Positions 1-9,259 of a DNA stretch of 64,000 bases are shown in pieces (within the stretch, counting starts at the first letter, position 1; each line of letters begins with the position of its first letter). The stretch is from Verrucomicrobiota bacterium (GTDB lineage: Bacteria > Verrucomicrobiota > Verrucomicrobiia > CAIQCK01). The position numbers and the translations under genes are program-made. The notes beneath the pieces were generated by a model. It worked only from the letters and a program-made list of their open reading frames with translations. It was not told the DNA's origin and searched no databases. The stretch covers positions 114,808-178,807 of the forward strand of contig JAPLTX010000023.1 of NCBI GenBank assembly GCA_026397915.1. The letters are read 5' to 3'.

Positions 1-3000
1 ACTTGGACATCTGACCGCCGGTGTTGGAGTAAACCTCGGTGTCGAGCACCAGCAGGTTCACGTCACGGCCGCTGGCCAAGACGTGATCGAGGCCGCCGTA
101 ACCAATGTCGTAGGCCCAACCGTCGCCGCCGAGAATCCACACGCTGCGACGCGCGAGGCTGTCGGCAACACCGAGAAGCATTTTGGCTTCGCTGGACTTG
201 TTACCGGCGAGCTTCTGCTTCAACGCGGCGATTCGCTCGCGTTGCGCGTAGATGCCGGTTTCGTCCGTTTGGTTGGCGTTGATGAGACCGCCGACCAAAT
301 CGTCACCGAGAACACCCACGAGCCTCTTCAATAGTTCGCAGGCGAATTCCCGCTGCTTGTCTATCGAAACGCGGAAGCCGAGACCGAACTCGGCGTTATC
401 CTCGAACAGCGAGTTGTTCCAGGTCGGCCCGCGGCCCTCGGCGTTGACGGCATACGGCGTCGTTGGCAGGTTGGCCCCGTAGATCGAGGAGCAACCCGTC
501 GCGTTGCCGATGACGGCGCGGTCGCCGAACAACTGTGTGAGCAGCTTGACGTAAGGCGTCTCGCCGCAACCGGCGCACGCGCCGGAGAACTCGAACAACG
601 GGCGCATCACCTGTTGCTGGCGCAGTTGCGTGACCTTGACCTTGCGGCGGTCGAGTTCCGGAATATCCAGGAAGAAGTTCCAGTTCTCGCGCTCCGCCAT
701 GCGCAGCGGCGCCTGCGGTTTCATGTTGATCGCCTTGAGTTTCGCCTCGGCCTTGTTCTTGGCCGGACAGACATCCACACAAAGCTCGCAGCCGGTGCAG
801 TCCTCGGCGGCGACCTGGAGCGTCCACTTCATGCCTTTCCATTCCGGCACGCGGGCGTCGGTGGATTTGAACGTCGCTGGCGCACCTTCGAGCTGCTTCG
901 CGTCGTAAACCTTCATGCGGATGCAGGCGTGCGGACAGATGACGACGCACTTGGCGCACTGGATGCAGGTCTTCTCGTCCCACACCGGGATTTCGAGAGC
1001 GAGGTTGCGCTTCTCGTATTGCGCGGTCGCGGTCGGGAACGTGCCGTCCGGCGAGAACACGCTGACCGGCAGTGTGTCGCCCATGTTGCCGTAGATGACG
1101 CCCAGCGAGTTGCGGACGCTTTCCGGCGCGTTGGCGGTGAACGGCGACGGCATCTCGATCGTGCTCGTGACCTGCGCGGGCACGGTCACCTCGAACAGGT
1201 TGGCCAGCGTCTGGTCCACGGCAGCGATGTTCTTCTGCACCACGTCTTCGCCTTTCTTACCGTAGGTCTTCTTGATGGCGTATTTGATCCGCTCGATCGC
1301 TTCCTCGCGCGGCAGGACGCCGGAAAGGGCGAAGAAGCAGGTCTGCATGATTGTGTTGATGCGGCCGCCCATGCCGGTGGCGCGCGCGACGCTGATGGCG
1401 TCAATCACGTAGAATTTGATTTTTTTCTTGATGATCTGCTCCTGCATGAGGCGCGGAAGCTTGTTCCAGATCTCGTCCTTGCTGTTGGCGGTGTTGAGCA
1501 GGAACGTGCCGCCGGGCACCAGTGGCTGGAGCATGTCGTAGCGCTCCAGGAACACCGGCTGATGGCACGCCACAAAGTTGGCTTTGCTGATCAGGTAGGT
1601 CGAGCGGATTGGCGTCGGCCCGAAACGCAGGTGCGAAACCGTGACCGCGCCGGCTTTCTTCGAGTCATACACGAAGTAGCCCTGTGCGTAGTTCTCGGTG
1701 TTCTCGCCGATGATCTTGATGGAGTTCTTGTTCGCGCCCACCGTGCCGTCGGAGCCGAGGCCGTAGAACAACGCACGCACCACCTTGCCGGATTCTGTCG
1801 AGAATTCGGGGTCGAATGGCAGGCTGGAGTTGGTCACGTCGTCGTTGATGCCAACGGTAAAGTGATTCTTCGGCTTCGCAGCGGCGAGATTGTCGAACAC
1901 GGCCTTGACCATCGCCGGCGTGAATTCCTTCGAAGAGAGGCCGTAACGACCGCAGAGAACCTTCGGCATCGCCTTGAGCTTGCCGTAGCCGCTCGCGAGC
2001 GCCTCGGTCAGGCCGGCCACGACGTCGAGGTAGAGTGGATCGCCAAGAGCGCCCGGCTCCTTTGTGCGATCGAGCACCGCGATGGATTTTACCGTCGCGG
2101 GCAACGCCTCGATCAACCGCTTCGGATCGAACGGACGGAAGAGGCGAACCTTGAGCACGCCGACTTTCGCACCCTGGGCATTGAGGAACTCCACCGCCTC
2201 ATGAGCGGCTTCGCAGCCTGACCCCATCAGCACGACGACGCGCTCGGCGTCGGACGCGCCGACGTATTGGAAGAGGTGATATTGACGGCCCGTGAGCTTC
2301 GCGAAGTTGTCCATTGCCTTCTGCGTGATATCGGCGCACTTGGCATAGAACGGATTGCAGCTTTCGCGGGCTTGGAAGAATACGTCCGGGTTCTGCGCTG
2401 TGCCGCGCAAGACCGGCTTGTCGGGATTCATCGCGCGCTGGCGATGGGCAACGACGAGGTCCTCATCAATCATCCCCCGCATGATCTCCTCGGTCACCAA
2501 CTCGATCTTGGAAGCCTCGTGCGAAGTGCGGAAGCCGTCGAAGAAGTGCAGGAACGGCACGCGCGACTCCAACGTCGCCGCTTGCGCGATCAGCGCACAG
2601 TCCATCGCCTCCTGCACTGACGCCGAGCTAAGCATCGCAAAACCCGTCGAGCGCGCGATCATCACGTCGCTGTGGTCGCCAAAGATCGAAAGCGCGTGGG
2701 TCGCCAGCGTGCGTGCCGTGATGTGGAACACCGTCGGCGTGAGTTCGCCGGCGATCTTGAACATGTTCGGAATCTTGAGCAGCAAGCCCTGCGACGCGGT
2801 AAACGTGCAGGTGAGCGCGCCGGTTTGCAGCGCGCCATGCACTGCGCCGGCGGCACCGCCTTCGCTCTGCATCTCCACCACGCTGGGGACGGTGCCCCAA
2901 AGGTTCTTCACGCCTTCCGAGGCCCACTGGTCGCACCACTCGCCCATGTTGGACGAGGGCGTGATGGGATAAATGCCCATCACCTCGTTGCAGCGGTAGG

Positions 3001-3055
3001 CCACGTAGGCCACCGCTTCATTACCGTCAATAGTTATGTATTTTTTAGTGCTCAT
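1..3055 (-). CDS. nifJ: Pyruvate:ferredoxin (flavodoxin) oxidoreductase, 3' end cut by window edge
   Basis: Oxidises pyruvate with CoA to acetyl-CoA and CO2, passing electrons to ferredoxin or flavodoxin in the cytoplasm. About 1018 residues are visible; the family is near 1190, so the last part of the TPP domain lies outside the window. The N-terminus (STKKYITIDGNEAVAYVAYR, then GIYPITPSS) is the typical pyrimidine-binding domain. Two 4Fe-4S motifs follow around 740-980 (CIQCAKCVVICPHACI, CTGCELCVDVCP), then the TPP region CAGCGETPYVKLL and, at the edge, LDTEVYSNTGGQ. The start is the ATG at 3055, whose ATGA overlaps the hypC stop, so the two are translationally coupled. Reduced ferredoxin from this enzyme is a plausible electron donor for the hydrogenases at 39957-45560. 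Family assignment is firm. Confidence 0.96.
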   Translation of the reverse strand, partial: MSTKKYITIDGNEAVAYVAYRCNEVMGIYPITPSSNMGEWCDQWASEGVKNLWGTVPSVVEMQSEGGAAGAVHGALQTGALTCTFTASQGLLLKIPNMFKIAGELTPTVFHITARTLATHALSIFGDHSDVMIARSTGFAMLSSASVQEAMDCALIAQAATLESRVPFLHFFDGFRTSHEASKIELVTEEIMRGMIDEDLVVAHRQRAMNPDKPVLRGTAQNPDVFFQARESCNPFYAKCADITQKAMDNFAKLTGRQYHLFQYVGASDAERVVVLMGSGCEAAHEAVEFLNAQGAKVGVLKVRLFRPFDPKRLIEALPATVKSIAVLDRTKEPGALGDPLYLDVVAGLTEALASGYGKLKAMPKVLCGRYGLSSKEFTPAMVKAVFDNLAAAKPKNHFTVGINDDVTNSSLPFDPEFSTESGKVVRALFYGLGSDGTVGANKNSIKIIGENTENYAQGYFVYDSKKAGAVTVSHLRFGPTPIRSTYLISKANFVACHQPVFLERYDMLQPLVPGGTFLLNTANSKDEIWNKLPRLMQEQIIKKKIKFYVIDAISVARATGMGGRINTIMQTCFFALSGVLPREEAIERIKYAIKKTYGKKGEDVVQKNIAAVDQTLANLFEVTVPAQVTSTIEMPSPFTANAPESVRNSLGVIYGNMGDTLPVSVFSPDGTFPTATAQYEKRNLALEIPVWDEKTCIQCAKCVVICPHACIRMKVYDAKQLEGAPATFKSTDARVPEWKGMKWTLQVAAEDCTGCELCVDVCPAKNKAEAKLKAINMKPQAPLRMAERENWNFFLDIPELDRRKVKVTQLRQQQVMRPLFEFSGACAGCGETPYVKLLTQLFGDRAVIGNATGCSSIYGANLPTTPYAVNAEGRGPTWNNSLFEDNAEFGLGFRVSIDKQREFACELLKRLVGVLGDDLVGGLINANQTDETGIYAQRERIAALKQKLAGNKSSEAKMLLGVADSLARRSVWILGGDGWAYDIGYGGLDHVLASGRDVNLLVLDTEVYSNTGGQMSK

Positions 3056-3300
3056 GTTTTTTCCGCTTCTTCCAACTCGTCCATCTGCCGCAGGTAATCA
3101 AAAACCTGGGTCGCTTCTTCTTCGCTCAGCGTGCTGATTGCGAAACCGACGTGAACGATCACGTAGTCGCCGACGGTCGCCTCGGGGACGTAAGCGAGGC
3201 TGACCTCTTTGACGATGCCACCAAAGTTGACCTTGCCCATTCGCTGCAATGGGTCGTCACCACTGACACTCTCGATTTTGCCGGGAACTGCCAGACACAT
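3052..3300 (-). CDS. hypC: Hydrogenase maturation factor HypC/HupF
   Basis: Small (82 aa) chaperone that, with HypD, carries the Fe(CN)2CO unit and delivers it to the hydrogenase large-subunit precursor. The N-terminus MCLAVPGKI is diagnostic, with the essential Cys2. The length is normal for HypC. The start overlaps the hypF stop (TAATG at 3298-3302) and its own stop overlaps the nifJ start, so hypF-hypC-nifJ form one transcript. HypA, B, D and E are not in the window. It probably serves one or both of the [NiFe] enzymes in the right half of the window. Confidence 0.96.
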   Translation of the reverse strand: MCLAVPGKIESVSGDDPLQRMGKVNFGGIVKEVSLAYVPEATVGDYVIVHVGFAISTLSEEEATQVFDYLRQMDELEEAEKT

Positions 3301-5615
3301 TAGCTACAGGTCTCCTTCGACGCCGCCGCCATCTGGCCCAACGCGATTCCGCCGTCGTTCGGCGGCACCCGCTGATGCCAGTAGGCGCGAAAATTTTCTT
3401 GTTCGAGCCGTCGCACGGCCCGCTCGGTCAAATAACGGTTCTGAAAACAGCCGCCGGAGAGCACCACTTGCTCCCGGCCGATGCGCCGCGCCACCGCGAC
3501 GATCATCTCGGCCAGCGCGTTATGAAACTTTGCCGCCAGCCAGCCAACCGGCTCGTTTTCAGCCACATCGTCCAGCATCGCGCGGATCATCGGCTCCCAA
3601 TCAATCACCCACGGCGATTGACCGTCCCGAATCCGGAACGGATACGCTTCATCCGTCTCATAGCCGTCGGCCGCGAACTCCCACTCCATCGCCGCTTGGC
3701 CTTCATACCGCGTCTCTTGTCTTAATCCGGCAATCGCCGCCGCCGCGTCAAAAAGCCGACCCGCGCTGGACGTCACGGGTGCATTCAGTTGTTTATGCAG
3801 CATTTGCCGCACAATTTGCAACTCTGGTCTTGAAAAACCTTGCACCGGCGCCAACTCCTTCAGGCCAAAAAGCGCATCGCCAAAAACCTCGTAAAGCACC
3901 CCAACCGCACTGCGACGCGGCTCACGGACCGCGCTGTCACCGCCTGGCAGCCGAAACTGCCGCAGGTGCGCCACGCGCTCAAAATCATGCCGCGTAGCCC
4001 GGAAAAACTCGCCGCCCCAGATTGTCCCGTCAGTTCCGTAGCCCGTGCCGTCCCAAGCGACACCAAGCACAGGCCCGTCCAAGTCGTTCTCCGCCATGCA
4101 CGAGACGACGTGGGCAAAATGATGCTGCACCTCTCGCACCGGCACGCCGAGTTGCCGCGCGAATTTGGTGGAGAGGTAATCCGGATGCGCGTCGCAGGCG
4201 ACTGATTCCGGCCGCACATCGTAAAGCCGCTCGAAGTCACCGATCACGCGCCGGAACGCATCGAAAGCCGCCGTGCTCTCCAGATCGCCGATGTGCTGGC
4301 TGATGAAGACGTCGTCGCCCACCGCCAGGGCCACCGAGGATTTCAGATGCGCTCCCACCGCCAACTGCGGCGGCAGCGACTGACGCGCAAGGTGGACTGG
4401 CAGCGGCGCAAACCCGCGTGCGCGCCGCAACACCATCTCGCGATCCATCACCACGCGAACGATCGAGTCGTCCACGTGTCGCGCAATCGGCCGGTCGTGA
4501 ACCAAAAAGAGGTCGGCGATGTCGTTGAGCCGCCGCAACGCGTCGCGCTCGTCCGTGCAGATCGGCTCTTCCGCCAGATTGCCGCTCGTCGCCACCACCG
4601 GAAAACCGAGTTCCGCCAGCAACAGATGATGCAGCGGTGTGTAAGGCAGCATCACGCCGAGGCAGGGATTATGCGGCGCAATTGCTTCCGCGACCCCGCC
4701 CATGTCCTTGCGTCGTCGCAGTAAAACAATCGGCGATTCCGGCGAAGTCAACAGCCGCTCTTCCGTCTCAAAGACTTCGCACAGCGCCTGCGCCGCCGCC
4801 AGCGACGGCACCATCAGCGCGAACGGCTTCTCCTCGCGATGCTTCAGCTCTCGCAGCCGGCACACCGCCCGCTCGTTTCGCGCGTCCACCAGCAGATGAA
4901 ATCCGCCCAATCCCTTCACTGCAACAATCTCGCCGCGCCGGATGGCGTGCGCCGCCTGTTGCAGCGCGCCATCGCGCCGAAACAGCACCTGACCGGCACG
5001 GTCCCACAACTCCAACTGCGGCCCGCAGTTTGGGCAGGCGTTGGGCTGCGCGTGGAAACGGCGGTCGTGCGGGTCTTCGTATTCGGCCCGGCACGCATCG
5101 CACATCGCAAAGCGCTTCATCGTCGTATTCGGCCGGTCGTAAGGCAGCGACTCGACGATGCTGAATCGCGGCCCGCAATGCGTGCAGTTGGTGAACGGAT
5201 AGCGATGGCGGCGGTTCGCCGAATTGAAAATCTCCCGCAAGCACTCCGGGCAGGTCGCGATGTCCGGCAGAATCAGCGCCGTCTTCGCGCCCGCCGCGAT
5301 GCTCTCACGAATCTCAAACTTCGTGTAGCCAACCCGGTCGAGCCACGACGATTCCAGACTCTGGATGAACGCCGGCACCGGTTTTTCGCGGGGGATGCGT
5401 AGCAAGAAACTCTGAAGTTGGTCGTGCCGGCCCTCGACCTCGATGAAAACGCCTTGCGCCGAATTGTTCACCCAGCCTGTCAGCCCCAGTTCCTCCGCCA
5501 GCCGGAACACGAACGGCCGGAACCCGACGCCCTGCACCGCGCCGCGTATTGTCACGCGTAGCCGCAGCGCCTGTGTCGCGCTTCTCCCAGCTGGCGTTTG
5601 AACAATCGTGTGCAT
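3300..5615 (-). CDS. hypF: Carbamoyltransferase HypF (hydrogenase CN ligand synthesis)
   Basis: Converts carbamoyl phosphate and ATP to the carbamoyl-adenylate transferred to HypE for synthesis of the CN ligands of the NiFe site. Domains in order: acylphosphatase (RLRVTIRGAVQGVGFRPFVF, about residues 18-100), two zinc-finger pairs (CPECLREIF...CTHC and CDAC...CPNC, about 115-185), a YrdC-like domain (about 205-395) and a Kae1-like carbamoyltransferase domain (VAWDGTGYGTDGTIWGGEF, later LSGGCFQNRYL). With the ATG at 5615 (MHTIVQ) the protein is 771 aa, the usual size. An in-frame ATG at 5669 would add 18 residues before the acylphosphatase domain and is less likely. Its stop overlaps the hypC start. 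Confidence 0.95.
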   Translation of the reverse strand: MHTIVQTPAGRSATQALRLRVTIRGAVQGVGFRPFVFRLAEELGLTGWVNNSAQGVFIEVEGRHDQLQSFLLRIPREKPVPAFIQSLESSWLDRVGYTKFEIRESIAAGAKTALILPDIATCPECLREIFNSANRRHRYPFTNCTHCGPRFSIVESLPYDRPNTTMKRFAMCDACRAEYEDPHDRRFHAQPNACPNCGPQLELWDRAGQVLFRRDGALQQAAHAIRRGEIVAVKGLGGFHLLVDARNERAVCRLRELKHREEKPFALMVPSLAAAQALCEVFETEERLLTSPESPIVLLRRRKDMGGVAEAIAPHNPCLGVMLPYTPLHHLLLAELGFPVVATSGNLAEEPICTDERDALRRLNDIADLFLVHDRPIARHVDDSIVRVVMDREMVLRRARGFAPLPVHLARQSLPPQLAVGAHLKSSVALAVGDDVFISQHIGDLESTAAFDAFRRVIGDFERLYDVRPESVACDAHPDYLSTKFARQLGVPVREVQHHFAHVVSCMAENDLDGPVLGVAWDGTGYGTDGTIWGGEFFRATRHDFERVAHLRQFRLPGGDSAVREPRRSAVGVLYEVFGDALFGLKELAPVQGFSRPELQIVRQMLHKQLNAPVTSSAGRLFDAAAAIAGLRQETRYEGQAAMEWEFAADGYETDEAYPFRIRDGQSPWVIDWEPMIRAMLDDVAENEPVGWLAAKFHNALAEMIVAVARRIGREQVVLSGGCFQNRYLTERAVRRLEQENFRAYWHQRVPPNDGGIALGQMAAASKETCS

Positions 5616-5797
5616 GTCATTACATTTTAACTCATGGTGGTTGGGCCACTGTCGCTCAACCGCCATCACTTCAAAGGGTCAAATTTAGAGTCAACCGCCC
5701 AATGTGACAACGCTTGTGTTGGTTTGCACTTAGCGGATTTTGCCAGCGGCCCGAAAACAATCGTGAAAGCGATGAATGGGTGGAAACGAGATGTTCG
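5616..5797. other. Intergenic gap between hypF and the Agl23-like gene
   Basis: About 180 bases with no credible gene. It must hold the promoter or leader of the hypF-hypC-nifJ unit and the 3' end of the upstream transcript, but I see no convincing promoter box or hairpin with a T-run. Confidence 0.4.
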
Positions 5798-7351
5798 TTA
5801 CTGTGAACTTCTTGTTTTCCGGCTCTCGATGAACTTATCCCAAAACTCCTTCTGGATGCAGATGTTGAGCAGCACCATCGGGCGGACACCGTAGAACTCC
5901 GTCTGCCAGTCCGCGCCGAGCTTGGCGGCGACCGCCGGTTCCTGATCCATCGAGGTGATGATGATGGCGGGACGGAGGCCGGCGGGAACGTCACCAGCCT
6001 GAGTCCAGTAGCCGACGTTACGGAACTTCCGGAAATACCACGGCAGCGGCCATGTATCGTAAGGGTTGGCGCATACCTCGATCACCATGTCGCGATGCGC
6101 GGGATGGACAGCGGCGATTTGCTCGACGCGTTTGACGAGGTTCAGCAGGTCCGGGCTGGTGTGGGCATAGACGCAGGGATTGCGCGGGTCGGCGCAGAAC
6201 CGGCCGTTGGCGCGCCACGCCTGACCGCCAAGCTGCCACGCCGCTGTAGCGAGCAACGCGCCGACCAGCCACTTCGCCCAACGTTGCCGGGCCGCTTCGA
6301 TCAACATCACCGCGCCGACACCGGCGAGCAGGATCATTCCGTGCAGGAACGAGATCGCGAGCCACGGCGATTTGTGGCGGATGACCGAATACGCGACGGT
6401 CAACGCCACTGTGTAAACCGCCAAGAACCAAAGCAGTGCTGACTCGGGATCGGCGTTTTTCCTGCGTCGCCATGCGGCAACCATCGCCAATGCCGCGAGC
6501 GTGACGATCAACGCTTCGCTCCAAACCGGGCCGCGGCCCTCGCGGAACCAAACCAGCATTTGCAGGTAGAAATGCCACGGATGGATGTGCCGGCTCTTCT
6601 CGCCACCCGCCCACCCGAGATAGTTCCCGTAACAAAGCACCGAGTCGAGCACGCCGCGCCAATGCGTGAAGAACGCGGAGTAAAACGTCACCGCCACCAC
6701 CGCCGCAATGCCTAGCGCGGCGAGCAGATGCCGGCGGTTCACCGCGAGTAATCCCGCGCGCACCGTCGGCGACACCGCCAGCGCGACCGCTGCCGCGCCG
6801 AACGAAAGCACCCACGTCTCCTTCGTCGCATACATCAGCCCCGCGAATGCGCCCGCCAGCAACGCCCAGCCTGCGGACGGACTCCGCGCATACCTCCAAC
6901 CGGCGGCGATGGTGCCGAAGGTGAAGAAGACCAGCAACATCTCCTGGATGTAGTAGCGGCTGTAGAACGTCATTGCCGGCGAGATCGCCGTCAGCAGCGC
7001 GGCAACAATCATCGGCCACCGCCCCAGCCCGTCGCGCACGAGCCAGAGCAGCAGCACCAGCCCCGCGCCGAATAGCGCCGGCACCAGCCGGAACGTGATC
7101 TCGCTGGTGTTCGCAAAGTTCTTCCCCGCCGTCAACCACGCGAACGGCAGCGAGAGGTAATAAAGCGTCGGCCCGTGGTTGTCCTTGAGGTCGTATTCAT
7201 ACCGGCCCGTCTCCATCAAGATGCCGGTGCGAACGGCTTGGTTCGCCTCGTCGCCGTGCATGACGCGTTCGTCGAGCCGCCAAAGCCGGAACGCCAGCGC
7301 GCCAGCCGCGATGGCCAGCAACAGCACGCAAGCGAGGAGGTTCTTTCGCAC
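5798..7351 (-). CDS. Agl23/ArnT-like membrane glycosyltransferase (GT39-type fold)
   Basis: Polytopic membrane protein of the dolichyl/undecaprenyl-phosphate-sugar-dependent glycosyltransferase superfamily, close to the group annotated as flippase-associated protein Agl23. It begins RKNLLACVLLLAIAAGALAF (first membrane helix), followed by the luminal motif MHGDEANQAVRTG, where the acidic DE is typical of the GT39/ArnT catalytic loop, and NHGPTLYYLSLP. About ten hydrophobic helices follow, then a soluble C-terminal domain. I prefer the GTG at 7351 (517 aa): an upstream in-frame ATG at 7453 would place the start inside a clear transcription terminator (7401-7440). It probably transfers sugar from a lipid carrier at the outer face of the membrane; the acceptor is unknown. 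Confidence 0.75.
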   Translation of the reverse strand: MRKNLLACVLLLAIAAGALAFRLWRLDERVMHGDEANQAVRTGILMETGRYEYDLKDNHGPTLYYLSLPFAWLTAGKNFANTSEITFRLVPALFGAGLVLLLWLVRDGLGRWPMIVAALLTAISPAMTFYSRYYIQEMLLVFFTFGTIAAGWRYARSPSAGWALLAGAFAGLMYATKETWVLSFGAAAVALAVSPTVRAGLLAVNRRHLLAALGIAAVVAVTFYSAFFTHWRGVLDSVLCYGNYLGWAGGEKSRHIHPWHFYLQMLVWFREGRGPVWSEALIVTLAALAMVAAWRRRKNADPESALLWFLAVYTVALTVAYSVIRHKSPWLAISFLHGMILLAGVGAVMLIEAARQRWAKWLVGALLATAAWQLGGQAWRANGRFCADPRNPCVYAHTSPDLLNLVKRVEQIAAVHPAHRDMVIEVCANPYDTWPLPWYFRKFRNVGYWTQAGDVPAGLRPAIIITSMDQEPAVAAKLGADWQTEFYGVRPMVLLNICIQKEFWDKFIESRKTRSSQ

Positions 7352-7400
7352 GCCGTTTTCTACCACAAACCGCCGCCCGCCAGAAGTCCGGCGTGGGCGC

Positions 7401-7440
7401 AAAAACAAGAAGACCGGCGAAACATTGTCTCGCCGGTCTT
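7401..7440 (-). terminator. Rho-independent terminator after the discoidin-like gene
   Basis: A perfect 11-bp inverted repeat (7410-7420 with 7430-7440, arms AAGACCGGCGA / TCGCCGGTCTT) with a 9-base loop, followed on the minus strand by CTTGTTTTT. It lies 52 bases past the stop of the 7493-8170 gene and before the chosen start of the next gene. Confidence 0.85.
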
Positions 7441-7492
7441 CCTGAAACTTCATTCCGCCGTCACGCTGGATGGCGGGGACTAGTCGGATGAT

Positions 7493-8170
7493 TTACTTCC
7501 CGAAGACCTCCACCTCCGTGTAGTGGTTCATCTGGTTGGAGGTGTTGCCGTTGCTGTAGAGGCGAACGTAACGGCCTTTGACGCCTTTGACCGCGATCGG
7601 ACGGCCGTCGTAGGTCTCGATGAATTCAAGATCCTTGCCGATGCCGAGGCCGGCGGAGTTGTCGTGGTCGTTGTTGAAGACGGTCTTCACGTTCGCGATG
7701 AAGTCCGCGTCGTCCGCCACTTGGATGACGACGTCGCGATAAACGCGCGGCTCGCTGTGGAAGTGCCACAACACGACCGCCCAGATTTCGCAGGTCTTGC
7801 CGAGATCAATCTGCACCCATTGGGATCCAGGTCCAAGCTCCACGTAACTGCCCTCAGCGCCTTCCTTGTCGCCGTCGGTGACGAGGTCGAGGCTGCCGAT
7901 GACCGGCTCTTTGTCGCTCGATGTCACCTTCTTCTTCAGCGAGAGATTGACGCAGCCCGGCGGGACGTAGGTCGGAGGACGGGGCTTGTCGCCGCGCGGC
8001 GGTTCGAGGTTGGGGGTCTTCAGATTCTTCGGCGTGCCGACGAACATCGGCTTGGGCATCTTGTAGTCCAGCTTCACCATGCCGGCCGGGGCTTCCTGGC
8101 CGAAGCTCACCTGGCTCAGCACGAAACAACCGAGCGCTACCATCAGTCCATACGACGCGTATTTCTTCAT
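7493..8170 (-). CDS. Secreted discoidin/F5-8C-like carbohydrate-binding domain protein
   Basis: 225 aa. The N-terminus MKKYASYGLMVALGCFVLSQ with SFGQ is a Sec signal peptide, probably cleaved after Gln25 or nearby. A proline-rich linker (about 40-75) leads to one beta-sandwich domain (about 80-225) with the features of galactose-binding-like/discoidin modules: WVQIDLGKTCEIWAVVLWHF in the core and GRYVRLYSNG near the end, then TEVEVFGK. No catalytic domain is attached. An AAAGGAAAA stretch precedes the ATG. It is likely an exported binding protein for a polysaccharide or cell-surface ligand. It is monocistronic, with its own terminator. The fold call is good; the ligand is unknown. Confidence 0.75.
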   Translation of the reverse strand: MKKYASYGLMVALGCFVLSQVSFGQEAPAGMVKLDYKMPKPMFVGTPKNLKTPNLEPPRGDKPRPPTYVPPGCVNLSLKKKVTSSDKEPVIGSLDLVTDGDKEGAEGSYVELGPGSQWVQIDLGKTCEIWAVVLWHFHSEPRVYRDVVIQVADDADFIANVKTVFNNDHDNSAGLGIGKDLEFIETYDGRPIAVKGVKGRYVRLYSNGNTSNQMNHYTEVEVFGK

Positions 8171-8239
8171 AAGTTGGTTTTCCTTTACTGCTTTCCGCTC
8201 TTTTCAACGAACATCAGTCTGGGCATTTAATACGAATTC

Positions 8240-9259
8240 TCACTCCGAACGCAACAAATTCCTTTCGCTTGGCGGCACCGCGCGCGCCGCAAACGCCGGC
8301 GTCGCGATCACCTTGTCGCCCAGCATTCGCAACAGGCCGCGGCGCCTTTCGACAACAAGTGCGGCCACTTCGACGCGTGACCGGCAGTAGCTATTCACCT
8401 CAGCCGTTGTCATCACCATGAACGCCGTAGAAAGCGCGTCCGACATCGCTGCGGACGGCGCGATGGCCCACGCGGCGAGGTGGTTCGCCGCCGGCCGGCC
8501 GGTGCGCGGGTCGAGGACGTGCTGGCCTTTGACCTCCGTGCCGGAGCCGCTGAGGGCCGCGCCGCTGAGCAGCACGGTGTCAAAACCGGCCTCGCGGCTC
8601 CAGTCGCCCGCGACGCCGAGCGGCCAGCCGCGTTTGCCGGCGGGACAACCCGCCGCTTCACCACCGTTGCCCAACGCCAGCACGGAACTGGTGCCGCTGT
8701 GAAGCAGCACGTCGGGAATCTCCCAGTCGGCGAGAATCTCCGCGGCTTTGTCGAGGGCGTAGCCTTTGCCGACGGCACCGAGGTCCACCTCGACACACGC
8801 CGACGGATCAGGCCCGGCGGCGGGGCGGATGGTGACGGTGAAGTCCTGCGGATTCAAAACCAGGCGCTCCATGCCAACGGTGGCGCGCGCGGCGGCAAGC
8901 TCCGCGTCGGTAATGCGTTGCCAGTTGCCCTTGGCATCGCGCATCAGATTCATCAGGGGGCCGACGGTAACGTCGAACGTCCCGCCGGTGTCGGCGTAGA
9001 CCTGTGCAGCCAGTTGCAAACACTCGAAGGCTTCGAGGCAGACGCGGAGAGATTCGCCGGGCTTGAGGCGGTTGAGTTGCGCAATGTCGCTGCACGGCTG
9101 GAAGCGGCTGAGCAACCCTTCCAGTCGGTCAATCTCGCGAAACATCGCCGCCGCCGCCTGCCGCGCGTAGGTTTCCTCCTGTCCCGCGACAACCACCTCG
9201 AACACGGTCGTCATCACTTCGTGAGCGAAGCGGTGCAACGGAGGAACACCTGACGTCAT
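8240..9259 (-). CDS. apbE: FAD:protein FMN transferase ApbE
   Basis: Mg-dependent flavin transferase that attaches FMN from FAD through a phosphoester bond to a Thr or Ser of membrane or periplasmic electron-transfer proteins. Family motifs are clear: EIDRLEGLLSRFQPCSDIAQ near the N-terminus, then TGGTFDVTVGPLMNLM, VDLGAVGKGYALDKAAEIL, KGQHVLDPRTGRPA and the final ALSTAFMVM. The ATG at 9259 gives 339 aa and overlaps the stop of the upstream membrane gene (ATGA), so it is translationally coupled. No typical lipoprotein signal is obvious with this start. It is the last gene of the trio cytochrome c - membrane protein - ApbE. Neither neighbour shows the usual SGAT-type flavinylation motif, so the target is probably elsewhere. 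Confidence 0.93.
   Translation of the reverse strand: MTSGVPPLHRFAHEVMTTVFEVVVAGQEETYARQAAAAMFREIDRLEGLLSRFQPCSDIAQLNRLKPGESLRVCLEAFECLQLAAQVYADTGGTFDVTVGPLMNLMRDAKGNWQRITDAELAAARATVGMERLVLNPQDFTVTIRPAAGPDPSACVEVDLGAVGKGYALDKAAEILADWEIPDVLLHSGTSSVLALGNGGEAAGCPAGKRGWPLGVAGDWSREAGFDTVLLSGAALSGSGTEVKGQHVLDPRTGRPAANHLAAWAIAPSAAMSDALSTAFMVMTTAEVNSYCRSRVEVAALVVERRRGLLRMLGDKVIATPAFAARAVPPSERNLLRSE

Noticed and set aside
614..2221. 535-residue plus-strand open frame
   Set aside because: Antisense to nifJ, whose conserved motifs prove the minus-strand reading.
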